Below are positions 31,506 through 40,232 of a stretch of 64,000 bases of DNA, piece by piece. Source of the stretch: Eubacterium barkeri (GTDB lineage: Bacteria; Bacillota; Clostridia; Eubacteriales; Eubacteriaceae); contig NZ_FNOU01000004.1 of NCBI RefSeq assembly GCF_900107125.1, positions 1 through 64,000 on the forward strand, in the 5' to 3' direction. A model generated the notes under the pieces. The model saw only the letters and a list, made by a program, of their open reading frames with translations. It searched no databases and was not told where the DNA came from. The position numbers were made by a program, and so were the translations under genes. Position 1 is the stretch's first letter, and every line of letters starts with the position of its first letter.

Positions 31506-32237
31506 TTATTTATCAATGAGATACTCAATACTGCTATTATCCAGAAAATATAAATGATAAGAGCGTCCGTTGACGTTGGAAATATCAATTTGACCATCGC
31601 CCTTTGAACCCGGTTCGATTTGAATGGTGTCAAAGGAAAAATCTCCGTGGGTATCCACATTCTTGATTTCAATCATGGGATGGTAGGTATCATGGAAAAC
31701 ATACTCCACCGTCCCTTTGACGTATTGCGCCAACGCTCCATTGAAGTATTCGAAATAATTGTGTTGGGGATCCAGAAAGACTTGGGTTTCATAGACATAA
31801 TCCGTATTCTTCTTTGAAATATAACGACCTGAGATATCACCAATATTTTCATAGGTTGTGGAGACTGCCGCTGTCGGTGTTTCCGGTGTCGGCTGCGGTG
31901 TCGCCACAGGGATGTTGATAACATAATCGGCCGTGGCCACTGCGCTTTGATTCCCTTTTTTGTCTTTGGCAATACTCTTTAGGGTAGTTGTCTTCTCGAT
32001 GGGAATGGCTTTGCCATTGTACTGGGTGCTTTGATCCGTGGGATCAGAGCCATCCGTCGTATAATAGATGGTGATTTCCTCGCCCTCGGGCTTGTTCATA
32101 ACCACTGATTGGGCAGCTGCATAGGTGCCGGCATTGACCGAATAGGAAGGGGGATTCAGGTTTGTGGTTGAATCCCCGCAGCCGGACAATACTCCGAGGA
32201 TTGACAGACCAACACAAAAGAGCATAAATTTTTTCAT
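31506..32237 (-). CDS. secreted lipoprotein with a CHB_HEX_C-like domain
   Basis: 243 residues. The lipoprotein signal MKKFMLFCVGLSILGVLSGC has its lipobox at LSGC, so Cys20 is the likely lipidated residue. Residues about 30-108 form a beta-sandwich of the chitobiase/beta-hexosaminidase C-terminal type (YTTDGSDPT, Y-x-G-x-x-I-P-I, LKSIAKDKKGNQS). A proline/threonine linker and an unassigned C-terminal domain (about 125-243) with GRYISKKNTDYVYE follow. Such domains usually bind carbohydrate or give cell-surface display. The role here is unknown. Confidence 0.8.
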   Translation of the reverse strand: MKKFMLFCVGLSILGVLSGCGDSTTNLNPPSYSVNAGTYAAAQSVVMNKPEGEEITIYYTTDGSDPTDQSTQYNGKAIPIEKTTTLKSIAKDKKGNQSAVATADYVINIPVATPQPTPETPTAAVSTTYENIGDISGRYISKKNTDYVYETQVFLDPQHNYFEYFNGALAQYVKGTVEYVFHDTYHPMIEIKNVDTHGDFSFDTIQIEPGSKGDGQIDISNVNGRSYHLYFLDNSSIEYLIDK

Positions 32238-32255
32238 GGATTCAGTCCTTTCTCA

Positions 32256-32321
32256 TTAAAAACATAAAGTGATTTTGAATGGGTTATGATCGATAACCGT
32301 GTCGATATGAATTTGATGCAT
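32256..32321 (-). CDS. possible 21-residue leader peptide before the lipoprotein
   Basis: A minus-strand ATG preceded by a near-perfect GGAAGGAGGTG gives MHQIHIDTVIDHNPFKITLC plus a final F, and stops 18 bases before the lipoprotein ATG. The ribosome binding site is too strong to ignore, but the peptide resembles nothing known. Confidence 0.35.
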   Translation of the reverse strand: MHQIHIDTVIDHNPFKITLCF

Positions 32322-32516
32322 CACCTCCTTCCACCGCTCGATTTTTCCTTATTCAGCCGGTGTGACATTATTGTACGCTATTGAGGTAGACAGGAAGTGT
32401 CTCACTGCTTTGGAATTTGTATTAAACCAGATAGCTACCCTCCTTGGATTGTTTGTCGGGCGAGAAAAGACTAAGGTGTTATCAGAAATTGAATAATAAT
32501 TGTAAAATGTTTAAGA

Positions 32517-32551
32517 TTAATATCAAAAATATGCTATAATATTGATATTAA
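32517..32551 (+). promoter_or_regulatory. autoregulated promoter of the toxin-antitoxin operon
   Basis: An extended -10 (TGCTATAAT, core 32535-32540) lies inside a perfect 10-bp inverted repeat, TTAATATCAA (32517-32526) and TTGATATTAA (32542-32551). Antitoxin or toxin-antitoxin complexes typically bind such sites to repress their own operon. Confidence 0.75.
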
Positions 32552-32572
32552 GTAAGGTGAGGAGGTGCCACT

Positions 32573-32845
32573 ATGGCGACAATACGACCAAGTTCAGACT
32601 TGAGGAACAAATATAATGAGATATCTGCTTTCTGCCATACCTATAATGAGCCGGTATTCATAACTAAGAATGGTACCGGGGATCTCGTCGTTTTATCCAA
32701 TGCGGAATATGAACGGTTAACGGCCAAAGAAAGCCTTCACCGTTTATTAAATGAGGGAATCGCAGATGTACAGGCGGGACGGGAACGCGATGCCGCCGAT
32801 GTGTTTGATGCTTTATGGGAAAAATATGACCTCGGATCACTATAA
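32573..32845 (+). CDS. Phd/YefM family antitoxin
   Basis: A 90-residue antitoxin. The N-terminal Phd/YefM DNA-binding fold reads IRPSSDLRNKYNEISAFCHT, then EPVFITKNGTGDLVVLSNAEYE, the canonical 'pvfiTKnGkgdlVvms.eeYe' pattern. The C-terminal helix (SLHRLLNEGIADVQAGRERD) would wrap and neutralise the toxin. The gene follows GAGGAGGTGCCACT and overlaps the toxin gene by 20 bases. Confidence 0.93.
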   Translation: MATIRPSSDLRNKYNEISAFCHTYNEPVFITKNGTGDLVVLSNAEYERLTAKESLHRLLNEGIADVQAGRERDAADVFDALWEKYDLGSL

Positions 32846-33146
32846 GGTTTTAATCGAAGCCTCTGTAGAACGAGATTTAGATGAAATTTTCAACTATATC
32901 TGTAATGATCTCCATGCACCAGAAGCGGCGAAAGGGCTATTTATAAAGCTTAGGGAAAATATTTCAGCCTTATCAACTTTTCCATTTCGGCATACGCTTA
33001 TAGCGGAAGAACCATTTAAAATGATAGGAATCCGTAAGATCCAGGTAGAGAATTATACTATATTTTATACTGTCAATGAAGAACCCAAAACCGTTAAAGT
33101 ATTGCGTATACTTTATTATAGAAGGGAATGGCAGATGTTGATTTGA
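32826..33146 (+). CDS. RelE/ParE family toxin
   Basis: A 106-residue protein with the RelE/ParE superfamily pattern: EASVERDLDEIFNYICNDLHAPEAA in the first helices, LSTFPFRHTLI, then strands with RKIQVENYTIFYTVNEE, and VLRILYYRREW at the end. ParE-type members poison gyrase and RelE-type members cut mRNA; the RILYYRREW end fits the ParE-like clade. Start at ATG 32826, overlapping the antitoxin stop. Confidence 0.9.
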   Translation: MTSDHYKVLIEASVERDLDEIFNYICNDLHAPEAAKGLFIKLRENISALSTFPFRHTLIAEEPFKMIGIRKIQVENYTIFYTVNEEPKTVKVLRILYYRREWQMLI

Positions 33147-33264
33147 TTAATAGCATTGGGTTTTTTAGCATGGGATACATGGGGTCTGAAAAATTGAAAA
33201 AAATGGAAAAGCTGAATGCGAGATGCTTTTATATGACGAACCTTCTCCGCCATCGTATATTACG

Positions 33265-33292
33265 CATCAACCTTTGGGTTGGTGTTTTTTTT
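33265..33292 (+). terminator. terminator of the toxin-antitoxin operon
   Basis: CATCAACC (33265-33272) pairs with GGTTGGTG (33277-33284), followed by eight T residues. Confidence 0.9.
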
Positions 33293-33765
33293 GTCTTATA
33301 GTAAATATTGGGGTAGAACTACCCCAGCATCTATTATTTTTGAAAAAATGAGCATGAGTGGTTCACATCCATCTGCAAATGGAAAAAAACTCCATATCTG
33401 TCCCTCCTGGCATACCCAGACAACCTGTATCCATGATTATCGGACACAGAAGGTGCTAGCGGGCGTGATCCGTCATCAGGCGATTGTGCTGTTGGTCCGT
33501 AAACGCCGATCGTCTGACACATCTTTTTGACCATGGAGATTTTCCTAGAGCTCAAGCAACGGAGATTATGGACATTGACGAGTCCAAAGGCAAGCACTCT
33601 CTGTGCAAGGCCCAATATCCCAAGAACATTGTCTAAAATTGCCGCCAACAGGATTGCAGTTACAATCGTCGCGGAAACAGACTTGTTCATAAAACCAACT
33701 CTAGTGATGCTAGTATATAGGTATGGACATAAAAAGTTGAAATTCGGAACTATACATGAAAACGC
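33293..33765. other. 470-bp gap, possibly a decayed gene
   Basis: A 9-bp stem (TGGGGTAG/CTACCCCA) lies near 33310-33328. A minus-strand frame at 33334-33690 encodes 118 residues that begin like a signal peptide (MNKSVSATIVTAILLAAIL) but continue without any recognisable fold, and it has only a weak ribosome binding site. I regard it as doubtful. Confidence 0.35.
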
Positions 33766-33794
33766 TTGACGAATGAAGGAAATTGTTTTATAAT
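33766..33794 (+). promoter_or_regulatory. promoter of the pilus/pseudopilus operon
   Basis: TTGACG (33766-33771), 17-bp spacer, perfect TATAAT (33789-33794), 37 bases before the ATPase start. Confidence 0.8.
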
Positions 33795-33830
33795 TCTCTT
33801 AAGTTACAGGAGTACTTAAAGGGGAATGAA

Positions 33831-35012
33831 ATGGAAAAGAAAATATGGCAGTCAAATCTGACTAAAAATCCAAGGGATGCAGATGATTATTATATCGAGC
33901 GTGTGGATGCCATTATAGAAAATGCCGTGTATCGAAGGGCTTCAGACATCCATCTGGAGCCCTTTTCTGTTGATCGAATGCGGATTCGGTACCGTATAGA
34001 TGGGCAATTATATGTTGTAGAGGAAGAACCCCGTCAGTATTTTGATCGATTGATTACCCGTATAAAGATTCTTTCAAAGATGGATATTACGGAGTCCCGT
34101 TTACCCCAGGACGGTGCATTCCGTCACTGCTTTGGGGAGAAAAGAATTGATATCCGAGTCTCTACGATGCCAACAGAATATGGTGAAAACCTTGTTTTGC
34201 GTCTTTTGGGGTGTATGGAGGGTCTGGATACACTTTCGGGGATTGGAATGCTGGGGGCGGATCAGAGAAGGCTACGACGGATGCTGACCCATCAGTCTGG
34301 GCTCATTCTCTTCAATGGAATGACGGGGAGCGGGAAGACAACCACCTTATATGCGGTAATGTCCCAGCTTAATGATTCGGGCGTTCATATGCTATCCATT
34401 GAAGATCCTGTGGAGATGAATATCCCGGGGGTGACACAAATCCCAGTTAATCCTGAGATCGGCTTGACAATTCAGGAAGCCCTTAAGTCCGTACTGCGCC
34501 AGGACCCGGATATTATTTGCGTTGGAGAGCTTCGGGATGATGTCGTGGCCATGACCGCGGTGCGGGCAGCATTAACGGGTCATCGTGTGCTGGCGACACT
34601 CCACACCATGGATGCCCGGTCTTCCCGGGAACGGCTGCTTGATATGGGGGTTCCAGAGTATTTAATTCGGGCGGTTCTTCGGGGAGCGGTGGCCCAGCGC
34701 CTTGTAAGACGGCTGTGTCCTTACTGTAAGGAGTCCTATTTGGCATCAGAAAAAGAGTGCCACTACCTAAAGGGTAAGGGTCCCTTGTCTTTGTATCGTG
34801 CAAAGGGGTGTGAATGCTGTGGAGGGTCAGGCTATTTGGGACGCATTGGTATTTTTGAATTGCTGGTCATTGATCCAGGGTTTTGGGGGATTGGAGAAGA
34901 CGGTCAAGGTGGTGTATCCAGGGGACACGGCGCCTTTCGACAGGGAGCACGATCACTGATTCTTCAAGGTGTCACCTCCCTGGAAGAGGGGGTGCGTTGC
35001 ATTGCCGGATAA
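33831..35012 (+). CDS. type II secretion / type IV pilus assembly ATPase (GspE/PilB family)
   Basis: A 393-residue hexameric ATPase that powers pilin polymerisation at the inner face of the membrane. It has the N2 domain (RRASDIHLEPF), Walker A GMTGSGKTT, the Asp box IEDPVE, Walker B DIICVGELRD, the His box TGHRVLATLHTMDA and a tetracysteine zinc site (CPYCKE...CECCGGSGYLGR). It lacks the N1 domain, like short ComGA-type ATPases. Start ATG at 33831, after AAAGGGGAATGAA. First gene of a seven-gene operon. Confidence 0.93.
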   Translation: MEKKIWQSNLTKNPRDADDYYIERVDAIIENAVYRRASDIHLEPFSVDRMRIRYRIDGQLYVVEEEPRQYFDRLITRIKILSKMDITESRLPQDGAFRHCFGEKRIDIRVSTMPTEYGENLVLRLLGCMEGLDTLSGIGMLGADQRRLRRMLTHQSGLILFNGMTGSGKTTTLYAVMSQLNDSGVHMLSIEDPVEMNIPGVTQIPVNPEIGLTIQEALKSVLRQDPDIICVGELRDDVVAMTAVRAALTGHRVLATLHTMDARSSRERLLDMGVPEYLIRAVLRGAVAQRLVRRLCPYCKESYLASEKECHYLKGKGPLSLYRAKGCECCGGSGYLGRIGIFELLVIDPGFWGIGEDGQGGVSRGHGAFRQGARSLILQGVTSLEEGVRCIAG

Positions 35013-36081
35013 AGGGTCTGGCAAAGTTTTTTGGTCCCACACCTCTTCCCGTGCCCTCGGGCTTTTTTGTCAGCAGCTACAAATGCTTTTAGGTGCCGGG
35101 ATTGCACCAGTGGATGCCTTTAACACCTTGGCGGCAGAACGGAGGGGACGCCAATTGGGAGAGGATGCAAGGCGGGTAGCGAATAAAATACGCCAGGGGA
35201 ACAGTTTGTCCGACAGTGCGGCCTCCAGCCCTAAAAGCTTCCCGCCACTCGTTATCAATATGCTAAAGGCAGCCGAACGTGGTGGTGGATTAGATCGTGT
35301 TTTAGAGGGACTGACCGATTATTATGATCATCAGGCGGATCTCAAAAGTCGATTAATTCAGGCATTGCTTTATCCTGTTATTGTCATTGTTGTAGCAGTG
35401 GCGGTTGGGGTGTTTTTGCTGACGACGGTTTTCCCGGCGATTATCGGGACCATTGTTTCACTGGATGGGGAGGTTCCGGCACCAACGCGAATGCTTCTGG
35501 GGATGAGTGAATTTGTCTCCAGTGGATGGCCTGTTTTACTCTTATTAATGATCGTTTTAGTGGGTGGCATCCTTGCAGCGCGTCGCCACGAAGGCTTTCG
35601 GTTTTGGTGGGATCGATGGGTGCTTAAGGTACCTGTTATTGGGCGGCTGATCTATTATATGCAGGGTCTTCGGCTGGCAGAGTCCCTTGGGATTCTCTTA
35701 GGCAATGGGGTGGATATGTTAAGCAGTCTGGATACCGTGGCAGAGGTACTCACCAATCGTCTGTTTAAAGCAGAGCTTCAAGGGATTAAGGAGAAGGTTC
35801 GACGGGGGCATGCCCTGGGGAAATGCTTTGATGAATCCCCACTGTTTAAGGGAGCCCTCTGTCAAATGGTGGCAGTGGGGGAACGTGCGGGCACCCTGGA
35901 GGAATCCCTTTATCGGGCGGCAGATTATTATACCCAGGAATCCAAACGCTGGATGAAGAATTTATCCACAGTGTTGGAGCCCGCCCTCATTTTATGTTTA
36001 GGGCTAATGGTGATGTTTTTTGCGGTTTCACTCATGGCACCAATTTATCAAGTGTATGAAGGCTACTTGGAGTTCATGTGA
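35002..36081 (+). CDS. type II secretion / type IV pilus inner-membrane platform protein (GspF/PilC family)
   Basis: A polytopic protein of about 359 residues with two GspF repeats. The first starts LGLFCQQLQMLLGAGIAPVDAF and ends at the membrane helices ALLYPVIVIVVAVAVGVFLL. The second has GLRLAESLGILLGNGVDMLSSL, VAVGERAGTLEESL and the final helix CLGLMVMFFAVSLMAPIYQVYE. It forms the platform that the ATPase turns to push subunits into the pilus. No ATG fits. I propose the TTG at 35002 after AAGAGGGGGTG, overlapping the ATPase gene by 11 bases; a GTG at 34969 is the alternative. Confidence 0.9.
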   Translation: MPDKGSGKVFWSHTSSRALGLFCQQLQMLLGAGIAPVDAFNTLAAERRGRQLGEDARRVANKIRQGNSLSDSAASSPKSFPPLVINMLKAAERGGGLDRVLEGLTDYYDHQADLKSRLIQALLYPVIVIVVAVAVGVFLLTTVFPAIIGTIVSLDGEVPAPTRMLLGMSEFVSSGWPVLLLLMIVLVGGILAARRHEGFRFWWDRWVLKVPVIGRLIYYMQGLRLAESLGILLGNGVDMLSSLDTVAEVLTNRLFKAELQGIKEKVRRGHALGKCFDESPLFKGALCQMVAVGERAGTLEESLYRAADYYTQESKRWMKNLSTVLEPALILCLGLMVMFFAVSLMAPIYQVYEGYLEFM

Positions 36082-36121
36082 ACAAGTGGCGTGTTTATCA
36101 ATAAAAGCAGGAGGAAATATA

Positions 36122-36523
36122 ATGAAAAGAGTTCAAGGTATTTTAAAGGAAAAGGGAGGATTCACCCTGGCCGAATTGGTGGTTGTCCTTGCCATTATCG
36201 GGCTGTTGGCGGGGATTGCGGTGCCGGTTTACAGCAAGGCCCTGGGCGCTGCCCAGCAGAAAACGGATGAAACCAATGCCGCCATGGTAGAAAGTGCGGT
36301 ACAGGTGTATGTGGCGGATACGGGGGCAATGCCAGGTGTAACAGCTGCAAGTGGGACAAAAGAGGCTTTTGATGAAGTGGTAATAACGTTATCAACATCT
36401 GGGAAAGAGTATTTAAATATGTCTTCTATCACATCTAAAAACAACAATGTTTTTAAATATAATAGTCAAACAGGAAAAGTGACGGTGGAGAAAGCGGGTG
36501 CGAACCCAACTCCGACCGTTTAA
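36122..36523 (+). CDS. major prepilin / pseudopilin (type IV pilin-like)
   Basis: 133 residues with a class III signal. The leader MKRVQGILKEKGG is cut before FTLAELVVVLAIIGLLAGIA, with Glu at position +5, then an ordinary helical spine and a small C-terminal domain ending in a proline/threonine tail. It has a strong ribosome binding site (AGGAGGAAATATA) and its position after GspF suggests it is the major subunit. Processing requires a prepilin peptidase that is not encoded in this window. Confidence 0.92.
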   Translation: MKRVQGILKEKGGFTLAELVVVLAIIGLLAGIAVPVYSKALGAAQQKTDETNAAMVESAVQVYVADTGAMPGVTAASGTKEAFDEVVITLSTSGKEYLNMSSITSKNNNVFKYNSQTGKVTVEKAGANPTPTV

Positions 36524-36524
36524 A

Positions 36525-36986
36525 ATGAGGCGTGACAATCACTCTGGCTACACCCTCTCCGAGGTCATTGTCACACTATCCATCCTCTCTCTGTTAACAG
36601 TGGGAACGGTGGGAATAGGTGTGGGTGTATGGAAGCATCTCACAAATCAGCAATTTGAGGCGGAGTGTGAGCAATTACTCAAAGAAATATTAGTCACGAA
36701 AGAGATGGGGATGATGTCTGGAGATGGAAAGGGAGCGACGGTGACGCTGTATACCAATAAAGTATATTTAGGCACCTATGAAAATGGCGTATTGAAGCAG
36801 CGGTCAATGGTCTTTAAACATCTGACTATAAAAGTAGCCGATGCGGTTAAAATTGCCTTTTCTCCCGATGGGACCAATAGTATCTCCAATTCCTATTGGC
36901 TTAAAGGAAGGGGAGGACAGAGTCGTTATCTGGTGGTGCAGCCTGGTGGCGGGAGGGTATACTTGTCCGATGAAAAGCCGCAGTAG
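36525..36986 (+). CDS. minor prepilin-like protein
   Basis: 153 residues. Prepilin motif SGYTLSEVIVTLSILSLLTV, with cleavage expected after the glycine and Glu at +5. The remaining domain is beta-rich (VTLYTNKVYLGTYENG, YLVVQPGGGRVYL), resembling GspH/FimT-type minor pseudopilins. The ATG at 36525 overlaps the pilin stop codon region (TAAAATG). Confidence 0.8.
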   Translation: MRRDNHSGYTLSEVIVTLSILSLLTVGTVGIGVGVWKHLTNQQFEAECEQLLKEILVTKEMGMMSGDGKGATVTLYTNKVYLGTYENGVLKQRSMVFKHLTIKVADAVKIAFSPDGTNSISNSYWLKGRGGQSRYLVVQPGGGRVYLSDEKPQ

Positions 36987-37338
36987 AAGAGGGAGTACTT
37001 TAGTAGAGGCAGTGGTAGCCCTTGGAATTTTGTGCTGTGTCATAACGGTATTGTTAGCGTTCACCGGGGTACTTCTGGCCGGACGACGAGCTGGCCAGAT
37101 CGTAATCCAGGAGGGAACCCAGCTCAATACCATTCGGGATGAGTCGGCGGCAGCCCTCCAGGAGTTAAGCACCAGGGATCAAACATTGATCGTGACCACC
37201 ATCGCAACGGTAGTAGGCCGATATCCACCCTGGACCTATCGGGTAGAAGGGGTGGATCGTGGACTGGTTACCGTTGTGTTTATCTACCCCCATGAGGGAG
37301 GAGCGCACTGTTATCGTGGGAAAATATTCACGGATTAG
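36970..37338 (+). CDS. minor prepilin-like protein
   Basis: 122 residues. The motif MKSRSRRGSTLVEAVVALGI is a prepilin leader with the cleavage glycine, Glu at +5 and a hydrophobic helix. It resembles the GspI/PilV-type minor subunits. The ATG overlaps the preceding gene by 17 bases, consistent with coupled translation. Confidence 0.8.
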   Translation: MKSRSRRGSTLVEAVVALGILCCVITVLLAFTGVLLAGRRAGQIVIQEGTQLNTIRDESAAALQELSTRDQTLIVTTIATVVGRYPPWTYRVEGVDRGLVTVVFIYPHEGGAHCYRGKIFTD

Positions 37339-37867
37339 GCAACGAAAAGCGAGTTCTGGATTTACCCTGGTGGAGCTAATGGTCAGCCTGGCCCTTATTG
37401 CAATGGTGATGCTCCTTTCACTGTCTACTCTGGCATTCTTTAATCAGATTGCCTCGGGACTACGATACGATGCAGAGACAGAAGTCACCTTTCGCCGAAT
37501 TCATCTGGTTGTTCAAAAACAAATTGAGCGATCCGATGTCCTTTATATAAAGGGGGAACGGGTTTACCTCATGGATTTGGAGAATCCAACCCTTTATATG
37601 GATTATTATCGGCATGATCCCACCAGTGGGACACTCTACCGCTGCAAGGTCCACCGAAGTAATCTGGTGGATATCGGTCCAGGTCAATATAGCCAGCTCG
37701 CCCGGGACGTGGTCGATTTTACGTTACAGGCTCAAAGGGATAAGACCGGAGGATTTTCCGGTATCATTGAAATGCATTTGGTTTTGGAACAGGATGGGAA
37801 GGAGCAGGTCTATGACGCGGCCTTTGGGTATCCTGGAGGAGGAAAGGCCATCCTTCAAAAAGAATGA
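37292..37867 (+). CDS. minor prepilin-like protein (GspJ/PilW-like)
   Basis: About 191 residues. The leader ends in RKASSG, cleaved before FTLVELMVSLALIAMVMLL, with Glu at +5. A beta-rich domain with ERVYLMDLENPTLYMDYY and ALRHD-like segments follows, as in GspJ. The start is uncertain: ATG at 37292 overlaps the previous gene, while a GTG at 37316 lies 12 bases after GGAGGAG and may be preferred. Confidence 0.8.
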   Translation: MREERTVIVGKYSRIRQRKASSGFTLVELMVSLALIAMVMLLSLSTLAFFNQIASGLRYDAETEVTFRRIHLVVQKQIERSDVLYIKGERVYLMDLENPTLYMDYYRHDPTSGTLYRCKVHRSNLVDIGPGQYSQLARDVVDFTLQAQRDKTGGFSGIIEMHLVLEQDGKEQVYDAAFGYPGGGKAILQKE

Positions 37868-38252
37868 GGACGGCTATGTTCTGGTATTGGTGCTGGTAAT
37901 CCTTGCTTTAGTGATGGGAACGGGTGTTGTTTTATTGACCAGGATGCAGGTGGATTTAAGGGACGGCATCGCCTATCAGGAGTATCAACACTGTGTTTTT
38001 CTTGGAAAAAGTGTGGCAGAGGAATGTCGCTGGGCCTTAGCGACGGACCCCGATTATCAAGGGACGGATGGGCTACAATCCGGTGAGGCGGGATCGACCT
38101 ACCGTATCCTGGTTCAAAAAAATTCCGAAACCCAATGCGGCCTTATTATGGAGTGTCGTTATGGCCGATACCAGCGCTATTATACAGGGATAGCAGAAAT
38201 TGACGGAAATACTGGTCAAATTAACAATTTTTCGCTACAATTAAACTATTAA
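37812..38252 (+). CDS. PilX/GspK-like accessory pilus protein
   Basis: 146 residues. After a short basic leader, the segment EDGYVLVLVLVILALVMGTGVVLL is the hydrophobic helix of PilX-type minor components, which lack a strict prepilin motif but keep the glycine. The periplasmic-type remainder (ECRWALATDPDYQGTDG) is unassigned. Start ATG at 37812, after GGGAAGGAGCAGGTCT, overlapping the previous gene by 56 bases. Confidence 0.7.
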   Translation: MTRPLGILEEERPSFKKNEDGYVLVLVLVILALVMGTGVVLLTRMQVDLRDGIAYQEYQHCVFLGKSVAEECRWALATDPDYQGTDGLQSGEAGSTYRILVQKNSETQCGLIMECRYGRYQRYYTGIAEIDGNTGQINNFSLQLNY

Positions 38253-38272
38253 TTGATAAAGAGGAGACCAGA

Positions 38273-39400
38273 ATGAGTAAGAGTAAGGTATATTTTACAG
38301 ATTTACGTACCCGCGGCGGGGCAACCCTGCTGCAGAAGCTGGAAAAGCTGGTTAAAAAAGCCGGATTGATGGAAATGGATTTTGAAAACCGCTTTACGGC
38401 CATTAAAATTCATTTTGGGGAACCTGGCAACGTCGCCTATCTTCGTCCGAATTTCTCCCGGGTGATTGTTGATTTGGTGCGGGAAGCAGGGGGAAAGCCC
38501 TTTTTGACAGACTGCAACACCCTCTATGTCGGCCGTCGGAAGGATGCCTTGGAGCATTTGGATGCGGCCTATGAAAATGGTTACAATCCCTTTACCACCC
38601 ATTGCCAGATGATCATTGCCGATGGACTAAAGGGGACGGATGATGTGGAGGTCCCCGTGGGCGGGGAATATGTCACCAAAGCTAAAATTGGCCGGGCCAT
38701 TATGGATGCAGATATCCTGATTTCCATGACCCATTTCAAAGGTCACGAGAATACAGGTTTTGGCGGGACCATTAAAAACATTGGAATGGGCTCAGGCTCC
38801 CGTCGGGGAAAAATGGAAATGCACGCAGCCGGGAAGCCGTCGGTGCTGGCTAAACGCTGCCGGGATTGTAAGGCCTGTGGTAAAATTTGCGCTTTTGGGG
38901 CCATCAGCTATGACAATGGGTATGCCGCCATCAACCACGCTGTCTGTGTAGGTTGTGGCCGATGTATGGGGGTCTGTGCCTTCGATGCCATCGTACCGCC
39001 TTATGATGAAAGCTTTGATATTCTTAACAAAAAAATGGCTGAGTACACCCTGGCCGTGGTGAAGGATCGCCCTCAATTCCACATCAGCTTCGTCATGGAT
39101 GTTTCTCCCTTCTGTGATTGTCATGCCGAAAATGATTTACCAATTATTCAGGATGTGGGGATCTTTGCATCCACCGATCCTGTGGCTCTGGACCAGGCCT
39201 GTGCTGATGCCTGTAATGCGGCACCGGTCATCTCTGGAAGCTATTTGGATGACCAGCTAAAAGAGCATGACCACAGTCATGATGTGACCGGTGATCGATT
39301 TTGTGCCACTCACCCGGATACTGATTGGCGGGTATGTCTGGCCCATGGGGAGGAAATTGGTCTGGGGAGTCAAAGCTATGAACTCATTACGGTGAAATGA
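38273..39400 (+). CDS. DUF362 domain protein with two [4Fe-4S] ferredoxin motifs
   Basis: 375 residues. A DUF362-type domain (IKIHFGEPGNVAYLRP...TDCNTLYVGRR...HFKGHENTGFGGTIKNIGMG) encloses an inserted bacterial ferredoxin domain with C-x2-C-x2-C-x3-C motifs CRDCKACGKICAFG and CVGCGRCMGVCAFDAI (about residues 197-245). Members are iron-sulfur proteins with unclear redox functions in anaerobes. It overlaps aroD by four bases (ATGA), so the two share a transcript. Confidence 0.88.
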   Translation: MSKSKVYFTDLRTRGGATLLQKLEKLVKKAGLMEMDFENRFTAIKIHFGEPGNVAYLRPNFSRVIVDLVREAGGKPFLTDCNTLYVGRRKDALEHLDAAYENGYNPFTTHCQMIIADGLKGTDDVEVPVGGEYVTKAKIGRAIMDADILISMTHFKGHENTGFGGTIKNIGMGSGSRRGKMEMHAAGKPSVLAKRCRDCKACGKICAFGAISYDNGYAAINHAVCVGCGRCMGVCAFDAIVPPYDESFDILNKKMAEYTLAVVKDRPQFHISFVMDVSPFCDCHAENDLPIIQDVGIFASTDPVALDQACADACNAAPVISGSYLDDQLKEHDHSHDVTGDRFCATHPDTDWRVCLAHGEEIGLGSQSYELITVK

Positions 39401-40134
39401 TGAAGGTGATAAAAAAAGATACCTTCGCACTTTGCGTTCCGATCACACCGAGGAATGCTGAAGAGTTGATGGAGCAGGTTCAGGTGGCCATAGCCGCTGA
39501 GCCCGACTTTATAGAATGGCGTCGGGATTATTTTGAACCGATTACCCTTAATGAAGAACAAGAATTATTGTCAAAAATAAAAGGGATGCGGGGAGGCGTG
39601 GGGTTGATTTATACCTACCGCAGTCCCTTAGAAGGGGGCGTCACCCAAGTGGATGAAGCCCATCGGCTGGCCTGTATTTTAGCTTGTATTGCCTGTGATG
39701 GAGCAGATTATATCGATGTTGAGCTGGATAGCTCTGCGGCTTTTAAGGCGGGGGTAAAAAAAGCTCTGGTTGAGAAAGAAGGTGGCCTGATTTTATCCCG
39801 GCATCACTTTGACGAATGTGTATCAGAGGAAGCTATTGAAGCGATTTTCAGCGATATGGTACAGGATGGTGCCGACATTCTGAAGCTGGCCATGATGCCA
39901 AAAACACAAAAGGATGTCCGACAGGCGATAGCAGCGATTATTCGGGGAGGAGCCTTCCACGATGCACCTATAATCAGTATTTTGATGGGGGCGATGGGGG
40001 GGATAACCCGGATCTTTCCAGACTATACCGGGGGATCGCTTAGCTTTGCCACTGTGGTGGATTCCACAGCGCCGGGTCAATTATCGGTGTCAGAGGTGCG
40101 CAGTATGCGTAAATCCATGGGCATTAATATGTAA
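39397..40134 (+). CDS. aroD: type I 3-dehydroquinate dehydratase
   Basis: A 245-residue class I (Schiff-base) dehydroquinase that removes water from 3-dehydroquinate in the shikimate pathway. Conserved residues: Glu in FIEWRRDYF (substrate contact), Arg in YTYRSPLEGG, His pair in LSRHHF (catalytic base), and the Schiff-base Lys in ADILKLAMMP. GAMGGITRIFPDYTGGSLSF closes the barrel. ATG at 39397 overlaps the DUF362 stop. Confidence 0.95.
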   Translation: MMKVIKKDTFALCVPITPRNAEELMEQVQVAIAAEPDFIEWRRDYFEPITLNEEQELLSKIKGMRGGVGLIYTYRSPLEGGVTQVDEAHRLACILACIACDGADYIDVELDSSAAFKAGVKKALVEKEGGLILSRHHFDECVSEEAIEAIFSDMVQDGADILKLAMMPKTQKDVRQAIAAIIRGGAFHDAPIISILMGAMGGITRIFPDYTGGSLSFATVVDSTAPGQLSVSEVRSMRKSMGINM

Positions 40135-40173
40135 TACCATGAAGGGCGACCATAAAAAAATAAGATTTAGGGA

Positions 40174-40202
40174 TTGAAATCCGAAATCACGTATGCTATT
40201 AT
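40174..40202 (+). promoter_or_regulatory. tRNA-Leu promoter
   Basis: TTGAAA (40174-40179), 17-bp spacer, TATTAT (40197-40202), 30 bases before the mature tRNA. Confidence 0.75.
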
Positions 40203-40232
40203 TATGTTCGTAGCGTAAAGCATATGTGTTTC

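Noticed and set aside
33334-33690. 118-codon minus-strand frame with a signal-peptide-like start
   Set aside because: Weak ribosome binding site, no recognisable domain and unusual composition; kept only as a doubtful remnant.
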